Shown here: piece after piece, positions 12,811 through 25,000 of the stretch
Numbering within the stretch: the stretch's first letter is position 1
Layout: each line of letters begins with the position of its first letter
Origin: Lutjanus erythropterus
Taxonomy: Eukaryota; Chordata; Actinopteri; Lutjaniformes; Lutjanidae
Length of the DNA stretch: 64,000 nt
Assembly: GCA_020091685.1 (NCBI GenBank)
Contig: CM034610.1
Span: 30,531,134 to 30,595,133 of the forward strand
Reading direction: 5' to 3'
Notes under the pieces: generated by a model
The model's database searches: none
What the model was told of the DNA's origin: nothing
Seen by the model: the letters and a program-made list of their open reading frames with translations, nothing else
Translations under genes and position numbers: made by a program

Positions 12811-15375
12811 CACTTGACCTCTGGCTAAAGGTCCACTGAGCCACCAATCACCAGTCACCAAAGGGTGCGTGGGTAAATGCAGGGAGTGAAACATGAACTC
12901 TCTGCATACAAAATGCTGCAGGATGGGACCCCATGGTCTCTGCTGAGGACTCATCCTCTGTCACGTGAAGCACCTCCACCAACTGAGCTACTGGATAATA
13001 TTATTTCTGTATTACACACTGTTCCAGTTCAGTTGGTGCTTCAGGACATGCCAAGCCATATTTCAAGATTGTATTTCAACTTTATTAGGCGATGTTTTCC
13101 TCAAACATTAAATAAAAACACTCAAAGGTCAAAGCAAACATACTAAAATAGCCAACTGACTTCTGAATGAAATAAAATGAGTTCTGACCTTTCCAAGAAC
13201 AATCTGCTGCTCATGAGAATCTTCTCTCCTTGGTCTCGTTCCACATCTGAACAACAGGCAGAAGAAGACAACAAGATCAGGACAGATTTACATTCTGACA
13301 TTTATCTGACGTCTGCACACTGCCTCAGGAGGTTTGATCTTATTCACTAAAACATGTCTGCAGGTCAGTTTGTAGTGCAGAGTATTCAGTATTCAGATAA
13401 TACTGACAGAACCCTCTGTGTTCTTCAGTTTTAAACTAAACAGATGGAAAATTTCTTTTCTAAAACCATTTTCACACTGGACTCGTACCTGGTGGCTACA
13501 CGTGTGATTTAGGAATTTATTTCACATGTTTCTTCATTCATGTCTGTGGATTTAAGGAGCCTATTCACAGGAGCCTATACATGTAATAACATGCTTCTCA
13601 TCGCTGGTGTGTAGGTTAACACACAAAATAACTGGGGTGAATGTTTGGACCTTCTGCAAACTCCATTTATAAACACATTTCACACAAAGTTTTGTTTTGT
13701 TCAATAATTTCAGGGATTCACCAGTGTTTTCTCCTTTTTGTTCTTCTCTTAGGTTTATTAATTTTATGAGTGAGAGCAATCTGACCTACATAACAGAAAA
13801 ACCTTTTCACAGTTCACTAATTGTACAACACATAATTATTAATCTATCTAATATAATATAATATAATATAATATAATATAATATAATATAATATAATATA
13901 ATATAATATAATATAATATAGATTTTTTATTTCACTAGGAGGATGCACTTTAACTGTTAACATAGTTTACAAGACATCCCACAACTACAAATTTGACTTT
14001 TATCTATTTTATATCATCTTTTGTTTGATAGTTTAGGGTTTTGAAATCAGTCATTTCAAAGACTGGGTTGTGACCCACAGTGGAGTCACAGGAGATTATT
14101 TAGTGGTCAAATAAAATAAAGACTATGGAAGAAATTCTGCAAATTTAAGATTTATATCTGCAGTATGGCTTTTATAAAACATTTAAAATGTATTTAACAT
14201 GTGTAAATGTTTTCAATAACATGATATGTTAATAAGGTCAAACAGGTAAGATAAGGTGATATGGAGGAGAAGTAAAATGGTCAAAATTCTCTTTTATACA
14301 TAAAAGAACTCTTCACAAGATTTATTGATAAGGCCTGTTGTGAATCAGGTCGTGAAGGGTTGTCATTTTTAAAAATTGGGTCCCAGAGAAAAGTTTGGGA
14401 ACCACTGTTTTAACCTATTAGTTGGACAAAACAATTAGTTTAGAAAACATCTAGAAGCCATGACAGACAAGATAAAAACAGAACTAACTTTATGATTTAA
14501 AAATAATACTGTTGGTTAAATATTTTAAATAAAAGTATAAAACAAATAGAAAACTTTTCCTTTAAGCTTTGATCAATTGGTAAAAATAACAAAGTTTATT
14601 TTCCTTTCCAACAACCATTTGCTAAATAATAACAGGACTAAATAAATTAATTCTTTGTCTTAATTTTCAACTCCTTTATTATTTCACTTCAATAACTTTT
14701 CAAATCTGTGCTGACACAGCATTTCAAAATGTGGTGTTCAATATCTTTTATCATGGTGTCTCATATGGCACAACACCTGTCCTTATATAGTGTTTAGGGG
14801 CGTTACCTATGCTAATAACAAATGATTGACCACGCCCATCCAGTTTTGCTCAAGCAGGATTCATCATTCAACTCTTGACTGAAAACAAATTTAGGTGGTT
14901 AAGAATGTTTGGTACATCTGGAGCTGACATCACTTGTTTTTGAGAAAACTTAAGCATGTTGCTGCATGAGGCTCAGTGTGTTTGTGCTGCTGTCTTACAA
15001 AACCCTGCACCACCTTTCAGAGGATGCTCCTTGCTTCAGGAACTCAGTGCAGTCGAGCACAAACTGGCTGTTATAACAATTTACATGACCTTAGCAGCAT
15101 GAGTATTTTGATTATAAAGCACCATCCTGTCTGCACCAGCCTCATAAATCTGTCTCAGAGCTCAGTTACACACAGAACTTGGCATGCAAAGCATTATATT
15201 ACTATATTACTACTCAAACCTGTCACATGTTTATTATTCAGTGAATATTGTCTCACCAAACTCCATCATGTGTTGGTGTGCCTGGTCTCGTGTGATGAGC
15301 TGCTGGAGGAAGGTGTAAGCAAAGCGTTTCTCTATAGCTGGAGTGTCCAGCTCCTGCGACACCTCTGCAAACAAC

Positions 15376-15434
<59 letters not shown>

Positions 15435-18400
15435 CTTAAAGGATTTGGATTTGGTGGACTACAATCATTTCTCATATTACCCATAATCACATGGTTCTCA
15501 AAGAGCCAAAAATCCACTCAGAAAATTCAAAACCAGTGTCTCTTTCCAAAAATCACAACCTGGTTACTTAAGATAAATAGCACTACTAAGCCAAGACACA
15601 AGTATGTATATATATTTTGATTTTGCAGTGAACTGCCCCTTTAACCTATCAAACTCATATATTATTCAAATATTCTTCAGAGTAAAATGTAAAGGCTGCT
15701 GTGTGTCCTACCTGGACACAGTATAACCGTTGATCTGGAGGAACTTGAGGATGTCTTGTGCTTTCTCTGTCTTTGGATTTCTCTTTGGCAGTCAGTGTAT
15801 CGTAGGAACCAGCAGAGGATGGTTCCCTCCACCTGAGACAACAACAACACAACTGAGATAACAGGTCAGGCTGACACACAGAGGACACTCACTGGTTTGA
15901 GCAGTGGTTTCAACTGATGGAACCACACAAATATGAATATTTAGCTGACTGAATTAGTGTCCTTGCCATCAGCTCAGAGGAAATGAGTCTTCATTGGTTC
16001 TCTTACTGACTTATGTCACAGTTTAATTTGGGATGGAACAGTTTTATTATCTTATCATGATTTTGAAAAAAAGTGAAGCATTGTGTTATATCTACCTTTG
16101 GCTTCCAGCTCCATTTTCTTTTTCCTGGCCCAGATATTATGATAATTCTCTGCAAGCAGCTCTGCCATAGCCTGGACAAACACAGTGTTACACAAACACT
16201 ATGTGACTCTGTTACACTGCACGTATCAGTTCATCTACAGCCACGACAGCTTATAGTCTTAATACTGGTGTCAATGCACTTCCCAGTAACACTTTATATT
16301 AAGGTTCCTGTGATAATCTTATTAACATTATTATGTGCTAATATGACTATTTAAGTGTTTATTATAAGATACCAAGATGTGTGTAAGCAATTAAAAGGAA
16401 CTTGTTAACAGTATCAGGAAAAATGTATGAGATTTATAATGAGGTACTGTAGTATTGGAGAGATGCCCTGGTGTATAAATCTTGTTCCTCAAATGAAAGA
16501 AAATGTTTGTTTGGTGCAGACCCCAACAAATATCACATCATTATGATTTTAATAGTTTTTCTTTTTCTTTTCAGTAAACATGAAAATTGTGAAGTAAAAC
16601 TGATCATTCCCACTAGTCATACTGCATATCACAGTATCAGTCAAAATAATTTTAATATGACTTTTTATGCAGCCTCATTATTAACTCACGCTTATTACAA
16701 AGACCTTAATATAAAGCATTACCCTGACATATATATAGTTTTATTCTTTTTTGTATATAGTAACCTACCTGCATGTCTCTGGACAGTGTAACGTTACTCA
16801 TGTCAATGGGTCTGGGACTGAAAGCTGGAGCTCCTTCAAAAGACAGCTGTAGAACACAGGATATAAATACAGATGTACTGATGTCACTTTTCAAATGAAT
16901 TCCCTCTATAGAAAAAAAATGTAGATTAAATTTGTGGGTGCATATGCGTGTCTATGTGTCAGTGCTCTGGTGTGTTTGTGTGTACCTGGCTGGCCTGTGA
17001 TATCCTCCTGGACTTGTTGTGGAGGCTGGCGGGGTCGCCCTCTCTGATCCTGTCGATGCTCCAGCCCCACGACAGCATGGTCTTCAGAGACTCTCTGACC
17101 GGCCAGCAGTACGCTTCCTTATCCTGTAAGATCACCAGCAAACTTTAGCCAGCAATAAACTACACAACACTGTAACACATTGACATATAAGTCAGTCAGG
17201 GTGTGCAAGAGACAGTATTTACTGCCTCCAAATGGGTTTCCTCTCTTTTTAAAAGATCAGGACCTTTTTACAGCCATCTGTTAATCAGTAGAATAGTGTC
17301 AAACTATTGTGAAGAATGTCTATCATGTCACCCGTGTCATTGTGCATGAGACAAACTAAATGAGGAAAAACTGCCAACTCCTAAAGTTAAAAACTCCATT
17401 GGGAAGATTTCAACATTTTAAAGTGGGCATGTCATAATCCATAATGGATGTAGCATGCTGTTGCAAGGTACCGAACAAATGTGCCTTAAAGTTGAAGATT
17501 GATTAATGGGTGGATGTCTTGATAATACTGGTTGCAACTGGTTGTTTCAGGCCTACATCAGCACACGTCATGTTTTGTTCTAAATGAGTGGATTTTGATA
17601 TGAGGACATAGAGACATGGGACGCCTTGGCTGAGTCGTCAGCAGTGGCTGTGGGTTTGATTCCAGCCTACAGACCTTTTCTGCATATCTTCCCCTCCACA
17701 CAAAACAAAACAAAACAAAACAAAACAGTGGCATTATGTCAAGAAACTGGCATTTAAAGGCTTAAAAAAATGGAAAATAATATTAATGTATAGTATTTTT
17801 TATAGCTGTTTTAGGAGGGGGCATTGCACAAAAAATTAAAATGCATGAAAGTCAGTGTTGTTGCTAATAATCTAGAATCATCCCATAAACTGAGCCTGAC
17901 CCAAAGCTGGTGCTCATAGGACCTAATACACAAATTCTGCAGCCATAAATTCTGATCTGGCTCATATTTGATGACACTGTGCAGTAACACAGCTGAACGC
18001 AACACTCAGATACCTGCTGAAGTTAAATCTCTGTATTTGACATTTTTGCAGATCCTGCAGCAACATGAAGGCAGACAGACAGATACACACACACCTTCTC
18101 AGAGAGGCCTTTGTATGGTTTCAGTAAAGTGTGGCTCTTGGAGATTTCACACATCTGTTCCCCAAATGACCAGCCGTTGGAGAACTAGAGAACATAAAGA
18201 AAAGATATTTCAAGATGTACACATTTTCTTCATATTTATAGAACTTGGGTTGGGTTAAAAATCTATTCTGATACAGTTAATCCAAGAATCACAATGTTAA
18301 AATAACGTGACTTGATTACATTCTGTTACTTTTGGAAGCTAATGTTAGCTTTTGGTCTGTGAATCTTAATGTTAGTGGTCGGTCTTACCTATAAATGTTT

Positions 18401-21400
18401 CTTTAAATTAGATGCTGAGAAAAGATAATGGTGAAATTTTTACCTGGTCAAAGCATTTTTAAGGGGATAATAAATTGGCAACTGTCAGATTAGATGTTTT
18501 CACTGAGGCCAGAGTGATGCTGAGACTCATGAAGAGTTGTAATGTTTGTGCACTGCATGTGGCAGCATAGTCTTTATTATAAAATGTATTTTAAAATTGT
18601 AATCCTGCTCATAATCCCCATTTTCCTAAATGTAACTGTAATCTATAATCCTGTTAGATGCAATCTGTTACTCCCTGAGCCTGTACAGAACTACTGATAC
18701 ATGGTTAAAACAAACAGGACTACCACAATTCAAATGTGTGACGTGTCGCCTCCTTACCTTTTCTATACACCACTTCTCATGGATGTGTTCTGCATATCTG
18801 GTTATGAAGTAGTCCAGTTTCTCAGGGACAGTCACACTGATGAAGACAGAAAAGAAACAAAAACACATTCAGATATCTGAGGTCAGCTGCTCTGAACTGC
18901 AGTCAAAGTCAAAGCAACAATCCTCTGAATTCTTTTTCATAACAGTGAATGATTTGATCTCTTTTTTTGGGGTGACAAATTTCCTATCATTGCAACTTTA
19001 AGGATCTGGATTTGCACCAAAAACAACTTCAACAAATAAACATGATGACAAAAACCTTTTTGACAAAGAGGAAATAAACGTGTTGCATACTTGGCGGTGT
19101 CAGCAGGCTGTGGAGTGAAGTTCCCCTCTGAGTCCATGGACGACTGTTTCTCCATCATGGCCATGTAGTTGGACTCCATGTAGTCTGGAGGAAGAGCTCC
19201 GGCCACAGCACTGAGGCACGGTAACGCCAGCTTAAACAGCTCCTGGTCATACCGCTGCATCACAAGAACACACCCACAGCACACTGCTTCATACATCATT
19301 AGACATCGCTGTTAAGATTCTACTGCAGGTTTAACCCTTTCTGGTTCTGATGACTTTAAGACTTCAATATGATGCACCGCCCAGACTACTTCATTCTGTT
19401 TATCACCTAATTCATTTCATTTTCATCTAATGTCCTACTGAAAAGAAGACCTAAACTTGGTGCTGACCTTGCGTGACAGAGCATCAAATATTCCCCAGAA
19501 CAGTTTCCTGGAGAGATGAAGCTCCTCATCTGATGCGGCTCCAAAGTTGCCCCAGCCTCCAGCCAGGCAGTAATATTTCCAGCATCGCTCATAGTGATTG
19601 GTCAACAGCTGGGGGGGAGTCAAGAGGACACTCATCAACCATCTGCTGGATGCAAGAAGCATTTTGCCGATGGCACTCGTCCATGATTAACATTTTTTTT
19701 TTCAAATCTGAAAACAGAGATGCTGAAGCAGAGGAAGTGCACTTGTAGGAAAAGATCGTGTCATTAAAATGAATATTTTTTTATGTGCTCAATCAAAGTT
19801 CAGAGAATTTTGTCTGGCTCTGTGTGAGTATTGTCTGAGGTAATATGACAGTATACATGTGTATATTGCATATGGTAGTGTAAAAAGAATGTTCTTATCA
19901 CTATTAGTGCTAAGGTATGGTCCCTGACTGTAGATTGATTTGAAAAGCGCTTCAGAGTTCTCACCTTCAGAGGCATCTTGGTGTGTTCATTAAGCAGAGG
20001 AACATCAAACACCAGCCTCCTCAGCAGGTGCTGCATCATGGAAGGCCTCAGCTTACTGCACAGGATGACAATGACAATGATGTCAAAATTATAATTCCCT
20101 GCAATACTGCAAATCATATCACAATGGCAAAATCAGTCTAAATAATTGCAATTAGATGATTTTTCAGAATCGCTAAGCCCTAATTTATATCTCACTATTT
20201 ATTTATTTATTTATTTATTCTCTCTTTTTCTATCATTTTCATTATATGTGAAATCCTCCACTAGACCAAAGGAGCTTGAGGGGTTAACAGCCAAGCTTCC
20301 CAGGACAGAAACTGAAACTCCACATTAATTCCTGACAGTTGTTTTCTGTGCTGCCTCCAAATTCCCGTGAACAGTCATTAACCTGCACTTCCACTCCAAT
20401 TAACACGGCTGCTTACTGATGAAAATCCCAATTTTCATGCAGTGGCTGTTGAGAGTGAGGCACACTTGCAATGAGAAGAAAAAGTGGTGATGCTCACAAA
20501 ATATAGTTAAAGTGACTCAACTTCAGATGTTAGTGTGGCTGAAGTCCATGGATGTTTTAGTAAGTGAGTTTCAAATTAAAGTTTAAATAAAATGAGCTGA
20601 TACTGACAGAGCTATAACCAGAAATCAGTTTAAATCCAGTAAATGTCTTATCATTTGATTTTACTTCATTAACTCTGTTCACAAACCAAATCTACCACTT
20701 TCCTACCAGCTCCAATAATTTACACTGTAGGATTGTGATGACTCTCACACATACAGTACATGTGTCTTGTTTTATTTCCAGTCTTACCCACAAACAGCCA
20801 GCAGACACTCCTCGATGGCGTCCCTCTGGGCCTTGGTGAGGCAGCAGCCTTTGGACAGGCGGTAGACCGTGTGCAGCAGGGAGTCAATGAGTGAAGCGAA
20901 CGGCTCTGTCCCCGCAAACAGTGGAGCGCATTTGGTGAGGAGAGGCAACACGGCCGTACACAGATACCTGTTGAGGGCCAGTGCCATGTCTGTGGCACTG
21001 AGAGCAACCTGATGCAGAGACAGAGAGAGGAAGAGAGGACAGGTGGAGAAAAGACTGGATCTGAGTGTGTGATCAGGCTTGGTCTGGAAAAAAATGTGCA
21101 TTCAAAGAGTCAGAGAGTCACAGTCAGTTTTTGCGCCATTTGCAGTAGGTACTACACGGGCAACGGGGTGGAAGAGCCCATAAAACACATGACCACGGCA
21201 AATACAGACAATAAATAACAGTACAAAATAAAACAGAGGATAATAGGGGAAAGAATGCATGGGTACATCCAACAATCAACCCAACTCAAAAGAGAAAACA
21301 GAAAGAGAGAACGCAAAGATAGCTTTTAAAGTGTGTTATAAAGGGCATATACATGTGACGCCCAAAAGGCAGATTATGCAAGTAAAAGCAGCAAAAACCA

Positions 21401-22007
21401 AGGCTTAGAAGTTGAAGTGCATGGCATTTAACATGCAACTTTGAGAAATTACTGAAGGACAATGAAGAAGCAGCAGACACACTTACTGTGTCCAGAGAGG
21501 CAGCAGCTCTCAGGTCCGGTAAGAAGCCGACCTCCAGCAGGTGTAACAGGAAGTTCTGGTCTTCTATACCATAGACTCTGTCCAGAAACAGGACCATGGC
21601 TGCTTTATGGTCCGGACAGAAACCAGCTGACATGTCTGGTTCCACCACCCCCCCATCTACCCATCCACATAACAACACACACAGACGAAGATCAGATTAA
21701 AGTCCAGATTTAACCATCAATCAAGTCAGTGCATTTTATTTGTGTTTGTACATGTTGATCTTTTATGCCACACTTGACCGTTTCAGATCAGGACGTACTG
21801 ATTGATGCATGTCAGTGTCAGGTGTGGTGGGCTGTGGAGGGGTGGCTCACCTTTAGCCAGGCTGGGCATGGAGAACGGGATGCTGATGACTCCCACAAGG
21901 TCTTCAATAGGAATCAGAGACCTCAGAATGGCCCTGATACGGATCGCTTCACCTTTACCAGCATGGATCAGCTGATACAAAATGGTTTAGGGTTAATGTG
22001 AGTCTCT

Positions 22008-22039
<32 letters not shown>

Positions 22040-25000
22040 TGTGTACAGTGTGTTGTCACTCACATGCATCTCTGGAGCGCAGCGGCCCAGCAGGTCAATG
22101 AGAGCAGCATAGAAGGTCATGATGGCATTTCCCATGTGGATGGTGTCATCTTCCTCTTCCTCCATGTCACTGCTGAACACACACACACAAACACAATAAC
22201 ATGTCACCAGTGTGAACTGACCTAGAAGTACTGTCTCAGTACACAGTGGAAGGGAGGTATGGTACTGCATCTCAACAGGCGCAATTAACACCTGGCTGAG
22301 ATGCAAGTAACGCCTGGTTGAGCTGCGAATAACGCTGGGTTGAGATGCAATTAACACCCAGTTGAGATGCAGCTAACGCCTGGTTGAGACACAAATTACA
22401 CATTGTTGAGATGCAATTAATGCCTGGTTGAGATGCAAATAACACTTGGCTGGGATGCAAATGTCACCAGGTTGAGACACAATAAACACCTAGTTGAGAT
22501 GCAACTAATGCTTGGTTGAGATGCAAATAACTCCTGTTAAGATGGAATTAACACCTAGTTGAGATGCAAATTAAGACCTGGTTGAGATGCAAATAAGGCC
22601 TGATTAAGACGTGACTAACACCTGGTTGAAATGAAAACAAAGCTTGATTAAGACACAACTGACACCTGGTTTAGATGCAAATAACGCCTGGTTGAGGTGC
22701 AATTAATGCCTTGTTGAAATACAATAAACACCTGGTTGATTTACAAATTATGTCTCATTGAGTTGCAATTAACACCTTTTTGAGATACAAATAATGCCTG
22801 GTTGAGATGCCAACAACATCTGTTTGAGACACAACAAACATTTTGTTGAGACTCCAATTACACCTCGCTGAGACACAATGAGCTTCTCAATGAGAGACAA
22901 TTAAGGCCTGGTTGGCATAAGATGCCTCTGTGAGGTGTAACACCTTGTCTTTTCACAGCTCATTCACATGTTTTCATAGTGTGCTTCTTGAATGGCATCC
23001 TACATTTCTGGGACATTTCTGGTCCATTTGGCCTTCCATGCTGTAAAGAGTGTTAGTGCCTCCTTATTTCTTCTTACATGAGACCATCTTTTGAATGAAG
23101 GGACACTTGTGTTACCAACATGATCAGCATGAGGGGTCATGTGATGACCTAACCTGTACGGCAAAACTTGTACTATATAAAAGGCAGGTTGCTGTCCCAT
23201 AATTCCTAACTCAAGCAACTAATGACTACGAGTGTGACTGTTCCTGTACAGCTGATTTCTATCTAGTCAGTCAATAAACTGATCCGGGATTGATAATACC
23301 TGTGAATTATGATGCCAGGTAATATAGGTCAATAACAAGAAAAAGTGGAACAGTGTCAAATTTGATCATTTCATACTGTAACAGCAAATGAATGAGACGT
23401 GTCTTACAGTGTCTTGCTGCTCTCAGATGTAGGAGAGGGACCGTCTCTGGAGAGATCCTGAGAGATCTTAATGGCTTCCTCCATCGCTGCCAACAACCCA
23501 TCACCACCTTCACCCCGGAGGGCGGGGCCAAAACATTCTGGTCGGCGAATCAGAAGCCTGACCACAACGTTGGCATTCTCCTCCACACTTTCACCTGGTG
23601 GCCAAAGATATATTCCATCACACTGCTGATTGAAAATAACAGATGTGACCTGCAACACAATCGACCATTTGTGAATTGAAAGGGTTTAAATTTTCACCGT
23701 TGCAGAAGACAGCGAAGCGCAAGAAGTCGAGGTAGCGTTCACCCTCCACAGGGTTCCAGCCGATGTCTGGGTAACCTTTACGCACCAGCATCACACAGCT
23801 CTGCAGCCCACAGCCGGCCAGGTACTGCACCACCTGCAGGCACACAAAGACACAAGGAAAATGTGTTAATATCACATCGTTTCACCAAGAAATTGAGTTA
23901 AATTGAATAAGGCTTTCACTTTTATACTTATCTGTTCAATTAAGTAACCACTGAGTTTCTGATAAATTCTGACATACTTTTGTGCACGAATGTGTGTTTG
24001 TCAATCTCACCTTCTCCAGGTCCGGTTCTCTTAAAGCCAGCGCCAGTTCATTATTATCCATGACTGATGCTGCAGCCACATCCAGAGGAGTGGAGCCTCG
24101 CATGGAAGGAGACGCTGAGGAGAGAAGATACAAGTAAGAGGATTAGAGTCTATTATCAATAAAACCACAGAGGTGTATCTGCTCCTGGATACAGCACCAC
24201 TCAAACAGTCAGTGTCGTCTGTGAGCAATAAGAGATGAAGCTGTACAAACTAATTAAGTTTCACAAAGTACCCAAACTCTCATCAGTAAACAGCACACAG
24301 CTTCTTCCTGTGCACACATGAGCATTTAAACTACAACACTGGTGAGCAGGAAAGAGTGAGCAGAGGATCTACTTTTTCAAAAACACAGTATGAGGAAATC
24401 TGGTTGTTAGAAATCATTTAATTAATTTGACAAAGAGGTCTTAAAGAACTCAGGGACTCAATCCCAAACTGGCGCCTGTCCCCTTGCACTATCCACTCCC
24501 CCTAAGCTTGCTTGTTCACATGGAGGTTCGGCATATTAAGGGCCGTCCCAAACCAATTAGGGAAGAGTGTAAACCCTTACAGGGATGGTTCACCCAAAAA
24601 TGAAAATTCAGTCATTATCTGCTCACCCTCATGCTGATTACAGGTCAGGGAGTTTCACAGGAAAACAGTGTTGCAAAATCTTCCAAACAATGGAAGTGAA
24701 TGGTGACCAGTTTTCAAATGTAAAAAAAAAAAAAAAAAAAAAAAAACATAAAATGCCTCCATACTGCTCATCCGGTGTAATCCAAGTCTCCTAAAGCCCT
24801 GCCATGCCAAACATGCTACAAAAATGTTATTTACACCATGTTTTTAGCCTGAATCTTCACTGTAGATCTTTAGCTTGGAGTCACGTTCACATGCACACTG
24901 TCTGAACTGGACATGTGTGGTGTGACGGTGTTTAAACAGCATGTCAGGAATTTAGGAGACTTGGATTACAGCAGACGAGCAGTATGGAGGCATTTTATGT

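Noticed and set aside
14976..15620. A 214-residue plus-strand open frame
   Set aside because: It crosses the (CA)n tract (Thr-His repeats) and runs antisense to exon w50. No family resemblance; length comes from the repeat.
22266..22905. Array of regularly spaced repeats as a CRISPR locus
   Set aside because: Units abut with no spacers, vary in sequence, and lie in a vertebrate intron; it is a minisatellite.
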